From contig DRLW01000581.1 of the NCBI GenBank assembly GCA_011375275.1, positions 1 through 6,114 on the forward strand: a DNA stretch of 6,114 bases, written 5' to 3'. The number at the start of each line of letters is the position of its first letter. The first letter of the stretch is position 1. The translations under genes were made by a program, and so were the position numbers. The DNA is from Bacteroidota bacterium (GTDB taxonomy: Bacteria; Zhuqueibacterota; Zhuqueibacteria; Zhuqueibacterales; Geothermadaptataceae). The notes below the pieces were generated by a model. The model ran no database searches. It saw only the letters and a program-made list of their open reading frames with translations, and had not been told where the DNA came from. Shown here piece after piece: positions 1-4,960 of the stretch.

Positions 1-458
1 TCGTTGCCGATTTTTTTCATCCGCAGACCGCGCTGCGCCGCCTCGGGATGATCTTTGGACAGAGCGATGACATCCTGATAGCCGAGAAAATCCGGCGCGT
101 GCAGCATGTACACGTGCAGGACGTGGCTCTCGATCCACTCGCCGCAGTAGAGCAGCCGCCGCAGCTCGCGGATTTCCGGCGAAATTTTTACGCCGAACGC
201 GTCCTCGATGGCGTGGCACGAACTCATCTGGTAAGCCACCGGACAAATGCCGCAGATGCGCGCGGTGATATCCGGCGGCTCTTTCCAGGTACGGCCGCGC
301 AAAAAGGCTTCGAAAAATCGCGGCGGCTCGAAAATCTTCAATTTGGCATCCGTGACCTGCCCTTTTTTGATCTTGACATACAGCGAACCCTCACCCTCGA
401 CCCGGGCCAGATAATCGACTTTGATCGTGCTGTTTTTCGGAGCATCAGATGTTTTCAT
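1..458 (-). CDS. hydA: [NiFe]-hydrogenase large (alpha) subunit, group 3b, N-terminal part (cut by left window edge)
   Basis: This is the N-terminal 152 codons of the large subunit, which carries the Ni-Fe active site for reversible H2 oxidation or evolution in the cytoplasm. It begins MKTSDAPKNS and has the usual opening of the family (VDYLARVEGEGS, about residues 14-25). The first active-site ligand motif RICGICPVAY lies at about residues 67-76; Cys69 and Cys72 are the N-terminal NiFe ligands. The ICGICP form, followed by MSSCHAIE, fits group 3 soluble enzymes better than membrane uptake types. The C-terminal DPCxxC ligands lie outside the window. The ATG at 458-456 sits inside the end of hydD (14 bp overlap, in a different frame), which points to translational coupling. 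Only a weak GA-rich stretch precedes it. Order and neighbours (beta, gamma, delta, alpha) match the archaeal/bacterial NAD(P)-linked sulfhydrogenase operon. Family is certain; the 3b assignment rests mostly on the operon. Confidence 0.95.
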   Translation of the reverse strand, partial: MKTSDAPKNSTIKVDYLARVEGEGSLYVKIKKGQVTDAKLKIFEPPRFFEAFLRGRTWKEPPDITARICGICPVAYQMSSCHAIEDAFGVKISPEIRELRRLLYCGEWIESHVLHVYMLHAPDFLGYQDVIALSKDHPEAAQRGLRMKKIGN

Positions 459-1227
459 GGGCTTCACTCTCTTTGCGGAACGGTTCAGCGTAGGCATTGA
501 ATCCACGGAACGAACGCATGATATCGGTATTTTTTTCGCCGTGTTCGCGCCACCATGCGGCCAGAGAAGCGGTGTTCGGCGTTTCTTTCGGGCCGTAGCA
601 GCCAAAGCATCCGCGGTTGTATTCCGGGCACAGAGCGCCGCAGCCGGCGTGGGTCAGCGGCCCCATGCAGACCGTCTTCTGCGCCACCGCGACGCAGACC
701 AGGCCTTTGCTCTTACACTCCATGCACACGCTGTGCGGCGGTGTGTTCGGCCTGCGGCCGTTGAGGTAGGCGTTGATGACCTCGAGCAACTGGTATTTAT
801 TGACCGGGCAGCCGCGCAGCTCGAAATCGACAGGAACATGCTCGGAGATCGGCGTCGATTTTTTCAGCGTGCTGATGTAGGCCGGCGTGGCATAGACAGT
901 GGTGACGTAACTGTCCACCGAGGTGAAATTGCGCAGCGCCTGGATGCCGCCCGCGGTGGCACAGGCCCCGATGGTGATCAGCAGTCTGGACTGCCTGCGG
1001 ATGCGGTGGATGCGTTCAGCATCGTGCGGCGTGGTGATCGAGCCTTCGACGAGGGAAATATCGTATGGCCCTTTGATGATCTCGCGCGAGGCCTCGGGGA
1101 AATTGGCGATCTGCACGCTTTCGGCAACGGCGAGCAGTTCATCTTCGCAGTCGAGAAGGCTGAGCTGGCAGCCATCGCACGATGCGAATTTCCAGACAGC
1201 GAGTTTCGGTTTTTTTATTTCAGCCAT
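445..1227 (-). CDS. hydD: [NiFe]-hydrogenase small (delta) subunit, group 3b
   Basis: This 260-residue subunit relays electrons from the NiFe centre through three iron-sulfur clusters. Its length matches sulfhydrogenase delta subunits (about 260). It has no twin-arginine signal, so it is cytoplasmic. Proximal cluster ligands are visible as SCDGC (Cys17, Cys20), TIGACATAGG (Cys89) and RGCP (Cys140). The C-terminal third has eight further cysteines in a ferredoxin-like pattern: Cys168, 171, 178, 187, 196, 200, 207 and 210 (CMECKSKGLVC, then CMGP, AGCGALC, CFGC). This is the usual set for the two additional [4Fe-4S] clusters. The ATG at 1227 follows a GGAA about 9 nt upstream, and the protein aligns from its first residues with family members (KLAVWKFASCDGCQ). 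It lies 42 bp after hydG and its last 14 bp overlap hydA. Confidence 0.96.
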   Translation of the reverse strand: MAEIKKPKLAVWKFASCDGCQLSLLDCEDELLAVAESVQIANFPEASREIIKGPYDISLVEGSITTPHDAERIHRIRRQSRLLITIGACATAGGIQALRNFTSVDSYVTTVYATPAYISTLKKSTPISEHVPVDFELRGCPVNKYQLLEVINAYLNGRRPNTPPHSVCMECKSKGLVCVAVAQKTVCMGPLTHAGCGALCPEYNRGCFGCYGPKETPNTASLAAWWREHGEKNTDIMRSFRGFNAYAEPFRKESEAHENI

Positions 1228-1269
1228 AGTGGGTTCCGTTTGCTTGGTGTGCAGCGCATCGGCGCAAGC

Positions 1270-2112
1270 TCAGAGTTCGTAAATGTCAAAAAGCGTGCGA
1301 ATTTTCGAAAAAGGAAAGACCGGGCCATCTTTGCAGATAAACTCCGGGCCATACTGGCAATGACCGCACAGGCCGATACCGCATTTCATGTTGCGTTCCA
1401 TGGAGACAAAAATAGTGTCGTGCTCCATCCCGCGGTTGTGCAGCTCGATGACGCAGAAGCGCATCATGATTTCCGGCCCGCAGACCATGGCGATGGTGTT
1501 ATCCGGATCGATTTTCACGCGTTTGATCAGGTCCGGCACCACGCCGATATTGCCCTTCCACGTGCCCACGGCGTGATCGACAGTGATCATCACCTGCATA
1601 TCGAACCGGCCGCGCCATTCGCGCAGTTCTTTTTCAAACAGGATGTCCTGCGGCGTGCGCGCGCCGTAGAGCAGCGCGACATGGCCATACTTTTCGCGGT
1701 TTTGCAGGATGGAACAGATCGCCGGGCGCAGAGGGGCAAGGCCGATCCCGCCGGCGATGATGATGACATCGTTGCCTTCGGCCTGCTGTACCGGCCAGGC
1801 GCTGCCAAATGGGCCGCGCACGCCCAGGGTGTCGCCTTTTTTCAGTTTTTTCATCGCCCGGGTTACGCTGCCTACCGCGCGGATGGTATGGACCAGCCGT
1901 TGCGGTTTTGCCGGGTCCCCACTGATAGAAACCGGAATTTCACCGGTGCCGAAGGTGTAGAGCATGTTGAACTGGCCGCAGGCAAAGTCAAATCTGCCGT
2001 CGCCGTCAGCCTGCTGTTGTGAGAGTTCGAAGGTAAAGGTATCTGCGGTCTCGTGCGTGACTTTTTCGATGCGAAATGGCCGGGGAAGCATCGGGTCTGT
2101 TAGTGCTGCCAT
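1270..2112 (-). CDS. hydG: Hydrogenase FAD/NAD(P)-binding gamma subunit (ferredoxin-NADP reductase-like, PyrK/HydG type)
   Basis: This 280-residue flavoprotein exchanges electrons between the hydrogenase FeS chain and NAD(P)H. Domains in order: an N-terminal FAD-binding beta barrel (about residues 10-105, with GEIPVSIS at 57-64 as the flavin motif and RGPFG at 99-103), then a nucleotide-binding Rossmann fold (AGGIGLAPLRP at 120-130, LLYGAR at 147-152, and CGPE at 211-214 near the nicotinamide), then a C-terminal [2Fe-2S] motif. That motif is CGIGLCGHCQ, with Cys244, 249 and 252 and the fourth ligand Cys260. This is the same architecture as the dihydroorotate dehydrogenase electron-transfer subunit PyrK, but the flanking hydrogenase genes decide the role. 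The start at 2112 has an AGGAG seven bases upstream. It follows the cNMP-fold gene by 47 bp. Whether NADP or NAD is preferred cannot be read from the sequence. Confidence 0.94.
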   Translation of the reverse strand: MAALTDPMLPRPFRIEKVTHETADTFTFELSQQQADGDGRFDFACGQFNMLYTFGTGEIPVSISGDPAKPQRLVHTIRAVGSVTRAMKKLKKGDTLGVRGPFGSAWPVQQAEGNDVIIIAGGIGLAPLRPAICSILQNREKYGHVALLYGARTPQDILFEKELREWRGRFDMQVMITVDHAVGTWKGNIGVVPDLIKRVKIDPDNTIAMVCGPEIMMRFCVIELHNRGMEHDTIFVSMERNMKCGIGLCGHCQYGPEFICKDGPVFPFSKIRTLFDIYEL

Positions 2113-2159
2113 GAATATCTCCTGTGATTCAGGCCGGGTGAAACAACTGAAAACCGGGT

Positions 2160-2621
2160 TCAGACATGGGTGCCGTACATATCCAGCAGTTGCATGCGGG
2201 TTGCGGTCAGGCGCTGTTCCATGAGCTGGGCAACGCGTTTCATCAGGGCATAGCCGAGGTCGTGGTCTTGTTCACATTTTTTACGCAGACACTCTCCGTT
2301 TAAAGCGATCACCCGCGTCAGCTCGACAGCACGGGCGTCGAAGTGCCATTTGTACGGTTCGATCAGCCAGGACCAGCCGAGCACATCACCTGCCTCAACC
2401 GTGTGCACGCCGATGATGCCGCGCGGCCCGGCATTGATTTCCAGCGATACGTGACCGTGCCGGATGATGAAAAAATGTTCTGCCGGTTGTCCCATACGCG
2501 CAAGGTAGTCCCCGGCATTGTAGCGTACATTTGATGCACATCCTACAAGGGTATCCAGGGTGTGTTCATCCAGCCCCTGCATAAAAGGATGTTCGCCGAT
2601 CACACTTTTGAGATTTTCCAT
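2160..2621 (-). CDS. Stand-alone cyclic-nucleotide-binding-fold protein in hydrogenase operon (no DNA-binding domain)
   Basis: A 153-residue protein made of a single CRP/PKA-type cNMP-binding beta barrel with short flanking helices. Barrel features: YNAGDYLARMGQPAEHFFII (about 34-53), then HGHVSLEI, then EAGDVLGWSWL (76-86) in the place of the phosphate-binding cassette. The C-terminal part (about 112-147) is helical and resembles the CRP dimer helix, but the protein ends where the winged helix-turn-helix would begin. It should therefore not bind DNA itself. In the cassette the usual Glu is Asp79, and the usual phosphate-binding Arg of the R[ST]A motif falls on Trp92 (WHFDARA), so canonical cAMP binding is doubtful. 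The ATG at 2621 is chosen because AAGGAG stands six bases before it; an upstream in-frame GTG (2654) has no such site. Position between hydB and hydG suggests a regulatory or assembly role for the hydrogenase; this is inference. Confidence 0.9.
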   Translation of the reverse strand: MENLKSVIGEHPFMQGLDEHTLDTLVGCASNVRYNAGDYLARMGQPAEHFFIIRHGHVSLEINAGPRGIIGVHTVEAGDVLGWSWLIEPYKWHFDARAVELTRVIALNGECLRKKCEQDHDLGYALMKRVAQLMEQRLTATRMQLLDMYGTHV

Positions 2622-2627
2622 AGTGTA

Positions 2628-2633
2628 CTCCTT
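2628..2633 (-). promoter_or_regulatory. Strong ribosome binding site fixing the start of the cNMP-fold gene
   Basis: AAGGAG on the minus strand, six bases before the ATG at 2621. It supports this start over the in-frame GTG at 2654, which would add 11 residues that do not resemble the family. Confidence 0.8.
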
Positions 2634-2690
2634 GACTTGTTTGCCACACACCACATTCTCTGTCCCACACGCTCCAAAAAATGACGGCGA

Positions 2691-3824
2691 TCAGGCAGCC
2701 GTCTCTTGTGTCACAGGCTCGAATTTCGTGATCTCCTCGGTCACATCGATAGCGACCGGGCACCAGGTGATACACCGCCCGCAGCCGACGCAGCCGGAGA
2801 CGCCGAACTGATCGACCCAGGTTGCCAGCTTGTGCGTCAGCCACTGGCGATAACGCGCTGCCCCGGAGGAGCGGATGTGACCGCCGTGTATATAGGAATG
2901 CCCCATGGTGAAGCAGGAATCCCACCGCCGCCAGCGTTCCGCCGTGTCACCGGTCAGGCTGGTGACATCCTCGACCGTGCTGCAGAAGCAGGTCGGGCAA
3001 ACCATGGTGCAGTTGGCGCAGCTCAGGCAGCGTGCGCCCAGTTCCTGCCAGTGCGGATGTTCGGGGTTGGCCAACAGCAGCTTGCGGGCTTTTTCAGCAT
3101 CCATGCGGCGATGCATTTTGTCCGCCGCCCGGGCGAGCAACTCCTGGCCGCGCTCGCGTGCCGCCGGTGTTGCTTCGGGCAGTTCCATCTTGCCGAGCAG
3201 AGCGCGCCCTTTTGCCGAGGCGGAGCTGATGAGAAATTCGTGCTGCCCGCTGTCGATCAATTCGGTCAGAAGCAGGTCGTAGCCGCTCTCAGCGCCCGGT
3301 CCGGTGTTCATCGAGCTGCAGAAGCAGGTGGCTGCCGGCTCGGTGCAGTTCACGGCGATGAAAAAAGCATTGTTGCGCAAGCGGCTGTACGCCGGATCAG
3401 CATACGGCCCGTCGCGGAAGACTTTATCCTGGATGGCGATCGCGTGCAGCTCACAGGAGCGGACGCCGAGAAAAGCATACCGGGTTTTGTCTGCCGGCTC
3501 AGCCTGCGCGCGAAACGTTTCGCGTTCGATAGTGAAGAGCTTTTTCTTTGCCGGGAAGAGAAACTGTTTCCATGAGTGCGGCCCGACCGCATAGCCGAAC
3601 CAGGCGTCGTCATCACGTCGCTGCAACTGGTAGGTGCCGCCCTCCTGCACATCGGTCCAGCCCGCGGGCAGGGCATCGGTCGAGGTGATTTCATCGTAGA
3701 TGATGGCGTTGTCCTGCCGCTGCGGGCCGATGACGGTGTAGCCCTGCTCGTGCAGCAGATCGATGATTTTTTGCAGTTGGGAAGCCGGAAGAGTGTAGGC
3801 GGAAGGTTTGCTTTTTTTGTTCAT
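2691..3824 (-). CDS. hydB: Hydrogenase iron-sulfur beta subunit (two [4Fe-4S] sites, sulfhydrogenase type)
   Basis: A 377-residue electron-transfer subunit and the first gene of the operon. In the Pyrococcus enzyme, beta and gamma together are credited with the sulfur-reductase activity (family knowledge). The N-terminal half is the family-specific domain, with FLGVRSCELHAI (118-129) and a cysteine group at Cys160, 167 and 169 (NCTEP, TCFCSSMNTGPG). The C-terminal half carries the cluster motifs: CLSCANCTMVCPTCFC with Cys266, 269, 272, 276, 279 and 281, and GCVGCGRCITWCP with Cys345, 348, 351 and 355. The CPTCFC form is typical of this beta-subunit family. The ATG at 3824 is chosen because AGGAA stands nine bases upstream; a GTG at 3833 would directly abut that site. 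It is followed by the cNMP-fold gene after 69 bp. Upstream lies the divergent control region with two inverted repeats. Confidence 0.95.
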   Translation of the reverse strand: MNKKSKPSAYTLPASQLQKIIDLLHEQGYTVIGPQRQDNAIIYDEITSTDALPAGWTDVQEGGTYQLQRRDDDAWFGYAVGPHSWKQFLFPAKKKLFTIERETFRAQAEPADKTRYAFLGVRSCELHAIAIQDKVFRDGPYADPAYSRLRNNAFFIAVNCTEPAATCFCSSMNTGPGAESGYDLLLTELIDSGQHEFLISSASAKGRALLGKMELPEATPAARERGQELLARAADKMHRRMDAEKARKLLLANPEHPHWQELGARCLSCANCTMVCPTCFCSTVEDVTSLTGDTAERWRRWDSCFTMGHSYIHGGHIRSSGAARYRQWLTHKLATWVDQFGVSGCVGCGRCITWCPVAIDVTEEITKFEPVTQETAA

Positions 3825-3833
3825 CAAATGCAC

Positions 3834-3838
3834 TTCCT
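3834..3838 (-). promoter_or_regulatory. Ribosome binding site deciding the hydB start
   Basis: AGGAA on the minus strand (within CAGGAAG), nine bases before the ATG at 3824. The in-frame GTG at 3833-3831 touches this site directly and so cannot use it. Confidence 0.65.
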
Positions 3839-3860
3839 GTTTGCGTGAGTCTGGCCCTGT

Positions 3861-3879
3861 GTGTGAACTGAGTTCTCAC
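3861..3879. promoter_or_regulatory. 19-bp imperfect palindrome near hydB, operator candidate
   Basis: GTGTGAACT-G-AGTTCTCAC: eight of nine position pairs match around the central G at 3870, with a T/T mismatch at 3864/3876. The inner 11 bp are perfect. The centre lies 46 bp upstream of the hydB ATG, a position suited to a repressor or an early-leader operator. It does not match the FNR box (TTGAT-N4-ATCAA), and the half-sites are too close for a CRP box. The binding factor is unknown. Confidence 0.45.
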
Positions 3880-3884
3880 CGTTT

Positions 3885-3913
3885 TCCTTATGGAATTGTG
3901 TTTTACATAAGGA
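3885..3913. promoter_or_regulatory. 29-bp inverted repeat upstream of hydB, operator candidate
   Basis: Perfect 8-bp arms TCCTTATG (3885-3892) and CATAAGGA (3906-3913) are separated by 13 bp. Arm centres are 21 bp apart, two turns of B-DNA, as for a dimeric regulator on one face. The downstream arm ends 61 bp upstream of the hydB ATG. No T-run follows on either strand, so a terminator is unlikely. It sits next to the palindrome at 3861-3879, giving two possible sites in about 50 bp. Confidence 0.5.
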
Positions 3914-4069
3914 GAGCGGCAGCGTTTTCTGGCTATCACTCGATTGCGGGGTGAAATCCCCGGAGACGGAAAAATCAGAGCACCTTTCGCCCCGTGCCTG
4001 CTCGTTTTTCCACTGTGGGACACGCTGCGGCAAGTTCAATCTCCGTGCCATGGGAGCGGTTGTGTCTGT

Positions 4070-4090
4070 TTTTTATTGGTCAAATAAAAA
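4070..4090. repeat. AT-rich inverted repeat in the divergent region
   Basis: Arms TTTTTATT (4070-4077) and AATAAAAA (4083-4090) are perfect over 8 bp, with the spacer GGTCA. The stem has no G or C, so it is too weak for a classic terminator. It may be a protein-binding site, an UP-element-like AT tract, or chance in AT-rich DNA. It is about 245 bp from hydB and 240 bp from the plus-strand gene. Confidence 0.35.
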
Positions 4091-4194
4091 CAATAAGTTG
4101 CCGTGCAAAACTCCGGCATTTTTGGTTCAAAACGAAAAACGATTATCAGATTCGGGAAGCCTGTCACTATTTTTCGGAATCCACGGTACCGGTT

Positions 4195-4224
4195 TTGTGT
4201 TTGCCTGTTTGAGCACACTTTAAT
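4195..4224 (+). promoter_or_regulatory. Weak promoter candidate for the sulfite-oxidase-like gene
   Basis: TTGTGT (4195-4200), an 18-bp spacer and TTTAAT (4219-4224) resemble a housekeeping-type -35/-10 pair. Transcription would begin near 4231, just before the first leader hairpin, giving a leader of about 97 nt. Both hexamers deviate from consensus; the support is mainly the position. Confidence 0.3.
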
Positions 4225-4236
4225 ACATTGACCGGT

Positions 4237-4260
4237 CCGGGTGTCGTCAGGTGCACCCGG
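4237..4260 (+). other. GC-rich hairpin in the 5' leader
   Basis: CCGGGTG (4237-4243) pairs perfectly with CACCCGG (4254-4260) around a 10-nt loop. It should be a stable RNA stem directly upstream of the terminator-like hairpin. TCCGG at 4236-4240 is also complementary to CCGGA at 4317-4321, which covers part of the ribosome binding site. The two pairings would exclude each other, but the alternative is only 5 bp. Confidence 0.5.
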
Positions 4261-4266
4261 ATTTAT

Positions 4267-4302
4267 GAGCATAAGACAGAACTATCTCTGTCATGCTTTT
4301 TT
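4267..4302 (+). terminator. Terminator-like hairpin with T-run inside the leader of the sulfite-oxidase-like gene
   Basis: AGCAT (4268-4272) pairs with ATGCT (4293-4297). After a two-base bulge (AA), GACAGA (4275-4280) pairs with TCTGTC (4287-4292) around a 6-nt loop. The stem is 11 bp, with a possible outer G-U pair. Six T (4297-4302) follow, the first of them in the stem. The form fits rho-independent termination in the plus direction only. It ends 25 bp before the ATG at 4328, with no plus-strand gene upstream for it to terminate. Attenuation or the end of a short RNA are the natural readings. Confidence 0.5.
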
Positions 4303-4318
4303 GAACATGCAACACTCC

Positions 4319-4324
4319 GGAGGA
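4319..4324 (+). promoter_or_regulatory. Ribosome binding site of the sulfite-oxidase-like gene
   Basis: GGAGGA ends three bases before the ATG at 4328. It decides this start over in-frame upstream starts at 4241 (GTG) and 4265 (ATG), whose reading would run through both leader hairpins. Confidence 0.8.
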
Positions 4325-4327
4325 ACA

Positions 4328-4960
4328 ATGGCACCGATAGACCCTTTGCGAAAAGTAGAACGGCTGAAGAAGACCGCGGGTACGAAGCAATCCGGCGCTG
4401 CGCAGGCCGGCCGGATTCCACCTGGTCAGCACATCACAAAAAAATTCCCGGTGCTGACCTACGGCGAAACACCGGTCATCGATAAAAGTGAGTTCAGGTT
4501 GAATGTATGGGGACTGGTAGAAAACCCCTTAGAGTTGACGTGGGACGAGCTCATGGCGCTGCCAAAACGTTCGATCACAACAGACATCCACTGCGTCACC
4601 ACATGGAGTATGCTCGATACCCGCTGGACAGGTATCCCTTTTCAGGCTATCCTGGAAAAGGCACGCCCCCTGCCCGAAGCCAAAGCCGTCATGCAGCACG
4701 GGTATGGAGGCTACACCACAAATTTGCTGCTCAAAGACATGCTCGATGACGATGTTCTGCTGGCGTATGAATTTGGTGAAAAACCCCTGGCCATCGAGCA
4801 CGGAGGGCCTTTGCGCATGCTTGTGCCCAAGCTGTACTTCTGGAAGAGCACCAAATGGCTGAATGGCCTGGAGTTCATCGCTGAGGATGCACCCGGTTTC
4901 TGGGAAAGAAACGGCTATCACATGCACGGTGATCCGTGGACAGAGGAACGCTTCGGGTGA
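4328..4960 (+). CDS. Sulfite-oxidase-like molybdopterin oxidoreductase, small cytoplasmic type
   Basis: A 210-residue single-domain protein of the sulfite oxidase/MsrP (YedY) molybdopterin-binding fold, closest by size and layout to the small YuiH-like bacterial group. The molybdenum ligand is probably Cys89 in DIHCVTTWS (86-94). Other fold landmarks are LNVWGLVENPLELTWDEL (58-75), the TGIPF segment (101-105), MQHGYGGYTTNL (122-133), AYEFGEKPLAIEHGGPLRM (146-164) and KLYFWKSTKWLNGLEF (168-183). There is no twin-arginine or other signal peptide; the N-terminus is charged and lysine-rich, so it should stay in the cytoplasm, unlike MsrP. The C-terminal dimerisation domain of true sulfite oxidases is absent. 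The substrate cannot be deduced. It is divergent from the hydrogenase operon and its stop abuts the convergent NIF3-family gene. Confidence 0.9.
   Translation: MAPIDPLRKVERLKKTAGTKQSGAAQAGRIPPGQHITKKFPVLTYGETPVIDKSEFRLNVWGLVENPLELTWDELMALPKRSITTDIHCVTTWSMLDTRWTGIPFQAILEKARPLPEAKAVMQHGYGGYTTNLLLKDMLDDDVLLAYEFGEKPLAIEHGGPLRMLVPKLYFWKSTKWLNGLEFIAEDAPGFWERNGYHMHGDPWTEERFG

Larger units (their letters stand above)
3825..4327. other. Divergent intergenic control region, no convincing gene
   Basis: About 500 bp between hydB (minus) and the sulfite-oxidase-like gene (plus). The middle (about 4068-4180) is clearly AT-richer than the genes. It holds three inverted repeats (3861-3879, 3885-3913, 4070-4090) and a plus-strand leader with two hairpins (4237-4260 and 4267-4302). 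Short open frames here lack ribosome binding sites and recognisable protein content. I found no clean -35/-10 pair for hydB, so its promoter may depend on an activator or a non-housekeeping sigma factor (inference). Confidence 0.75.

Noticed and set aside
421..2022. Long plus-strand open frame of 533 codons
   Set aside because: It runs antisense to hydD and hydG, whose cofactor motifs are unmistakable. It has no ribosome binding site, begins with TTG, and its translation resembles no protein family; open antisense frames are common in GC-rich genes.
2622..2654. Upstream GTG start for the cNMP-fold gene (2654)
   Set aside because: The ATG at 2621 has AAGGAG at ideal distance; the extra 11 residues would contain that site.
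2706..3575. Plus-strand open frame of 289 codons
   Set aside because: It is antisense to hydB with no recognisable domains; a shadow of the real gene.
3947..3962. Hairpin CGGGG/CCCCG with a 6-nt loop
   Set aside because: Only 5 bp with no T-run on either strand; too little to call a regulatory element.
3824..4051. Minus-strand open frame of 75 codons whose TGA overlaps the hydB ATG by one base, as in a coupled operon
   Set aside because: No ribosome binding site before its ATG, no protein-like composition, and it crosses both inverted repeats. The one-base overlap is the only argument in favour.
4241..4327. Longer N-terminus of the sulfite-oxidase-like protein from GTG 4241 or ATG 4265
   Set aside because: Neither has a ribosome binding site and both would translate through the leader hairpins, while 4328 has GGAGGA directly upstream.
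3825..4327. FNR, CRP or sigma-54 sites in the divergent region
   Set aside because: I looked for TTGAT-N4-ATCAA, TGTGA-N6-TCACA and the GG/GC -24/-12 elements and found no acceptable match.
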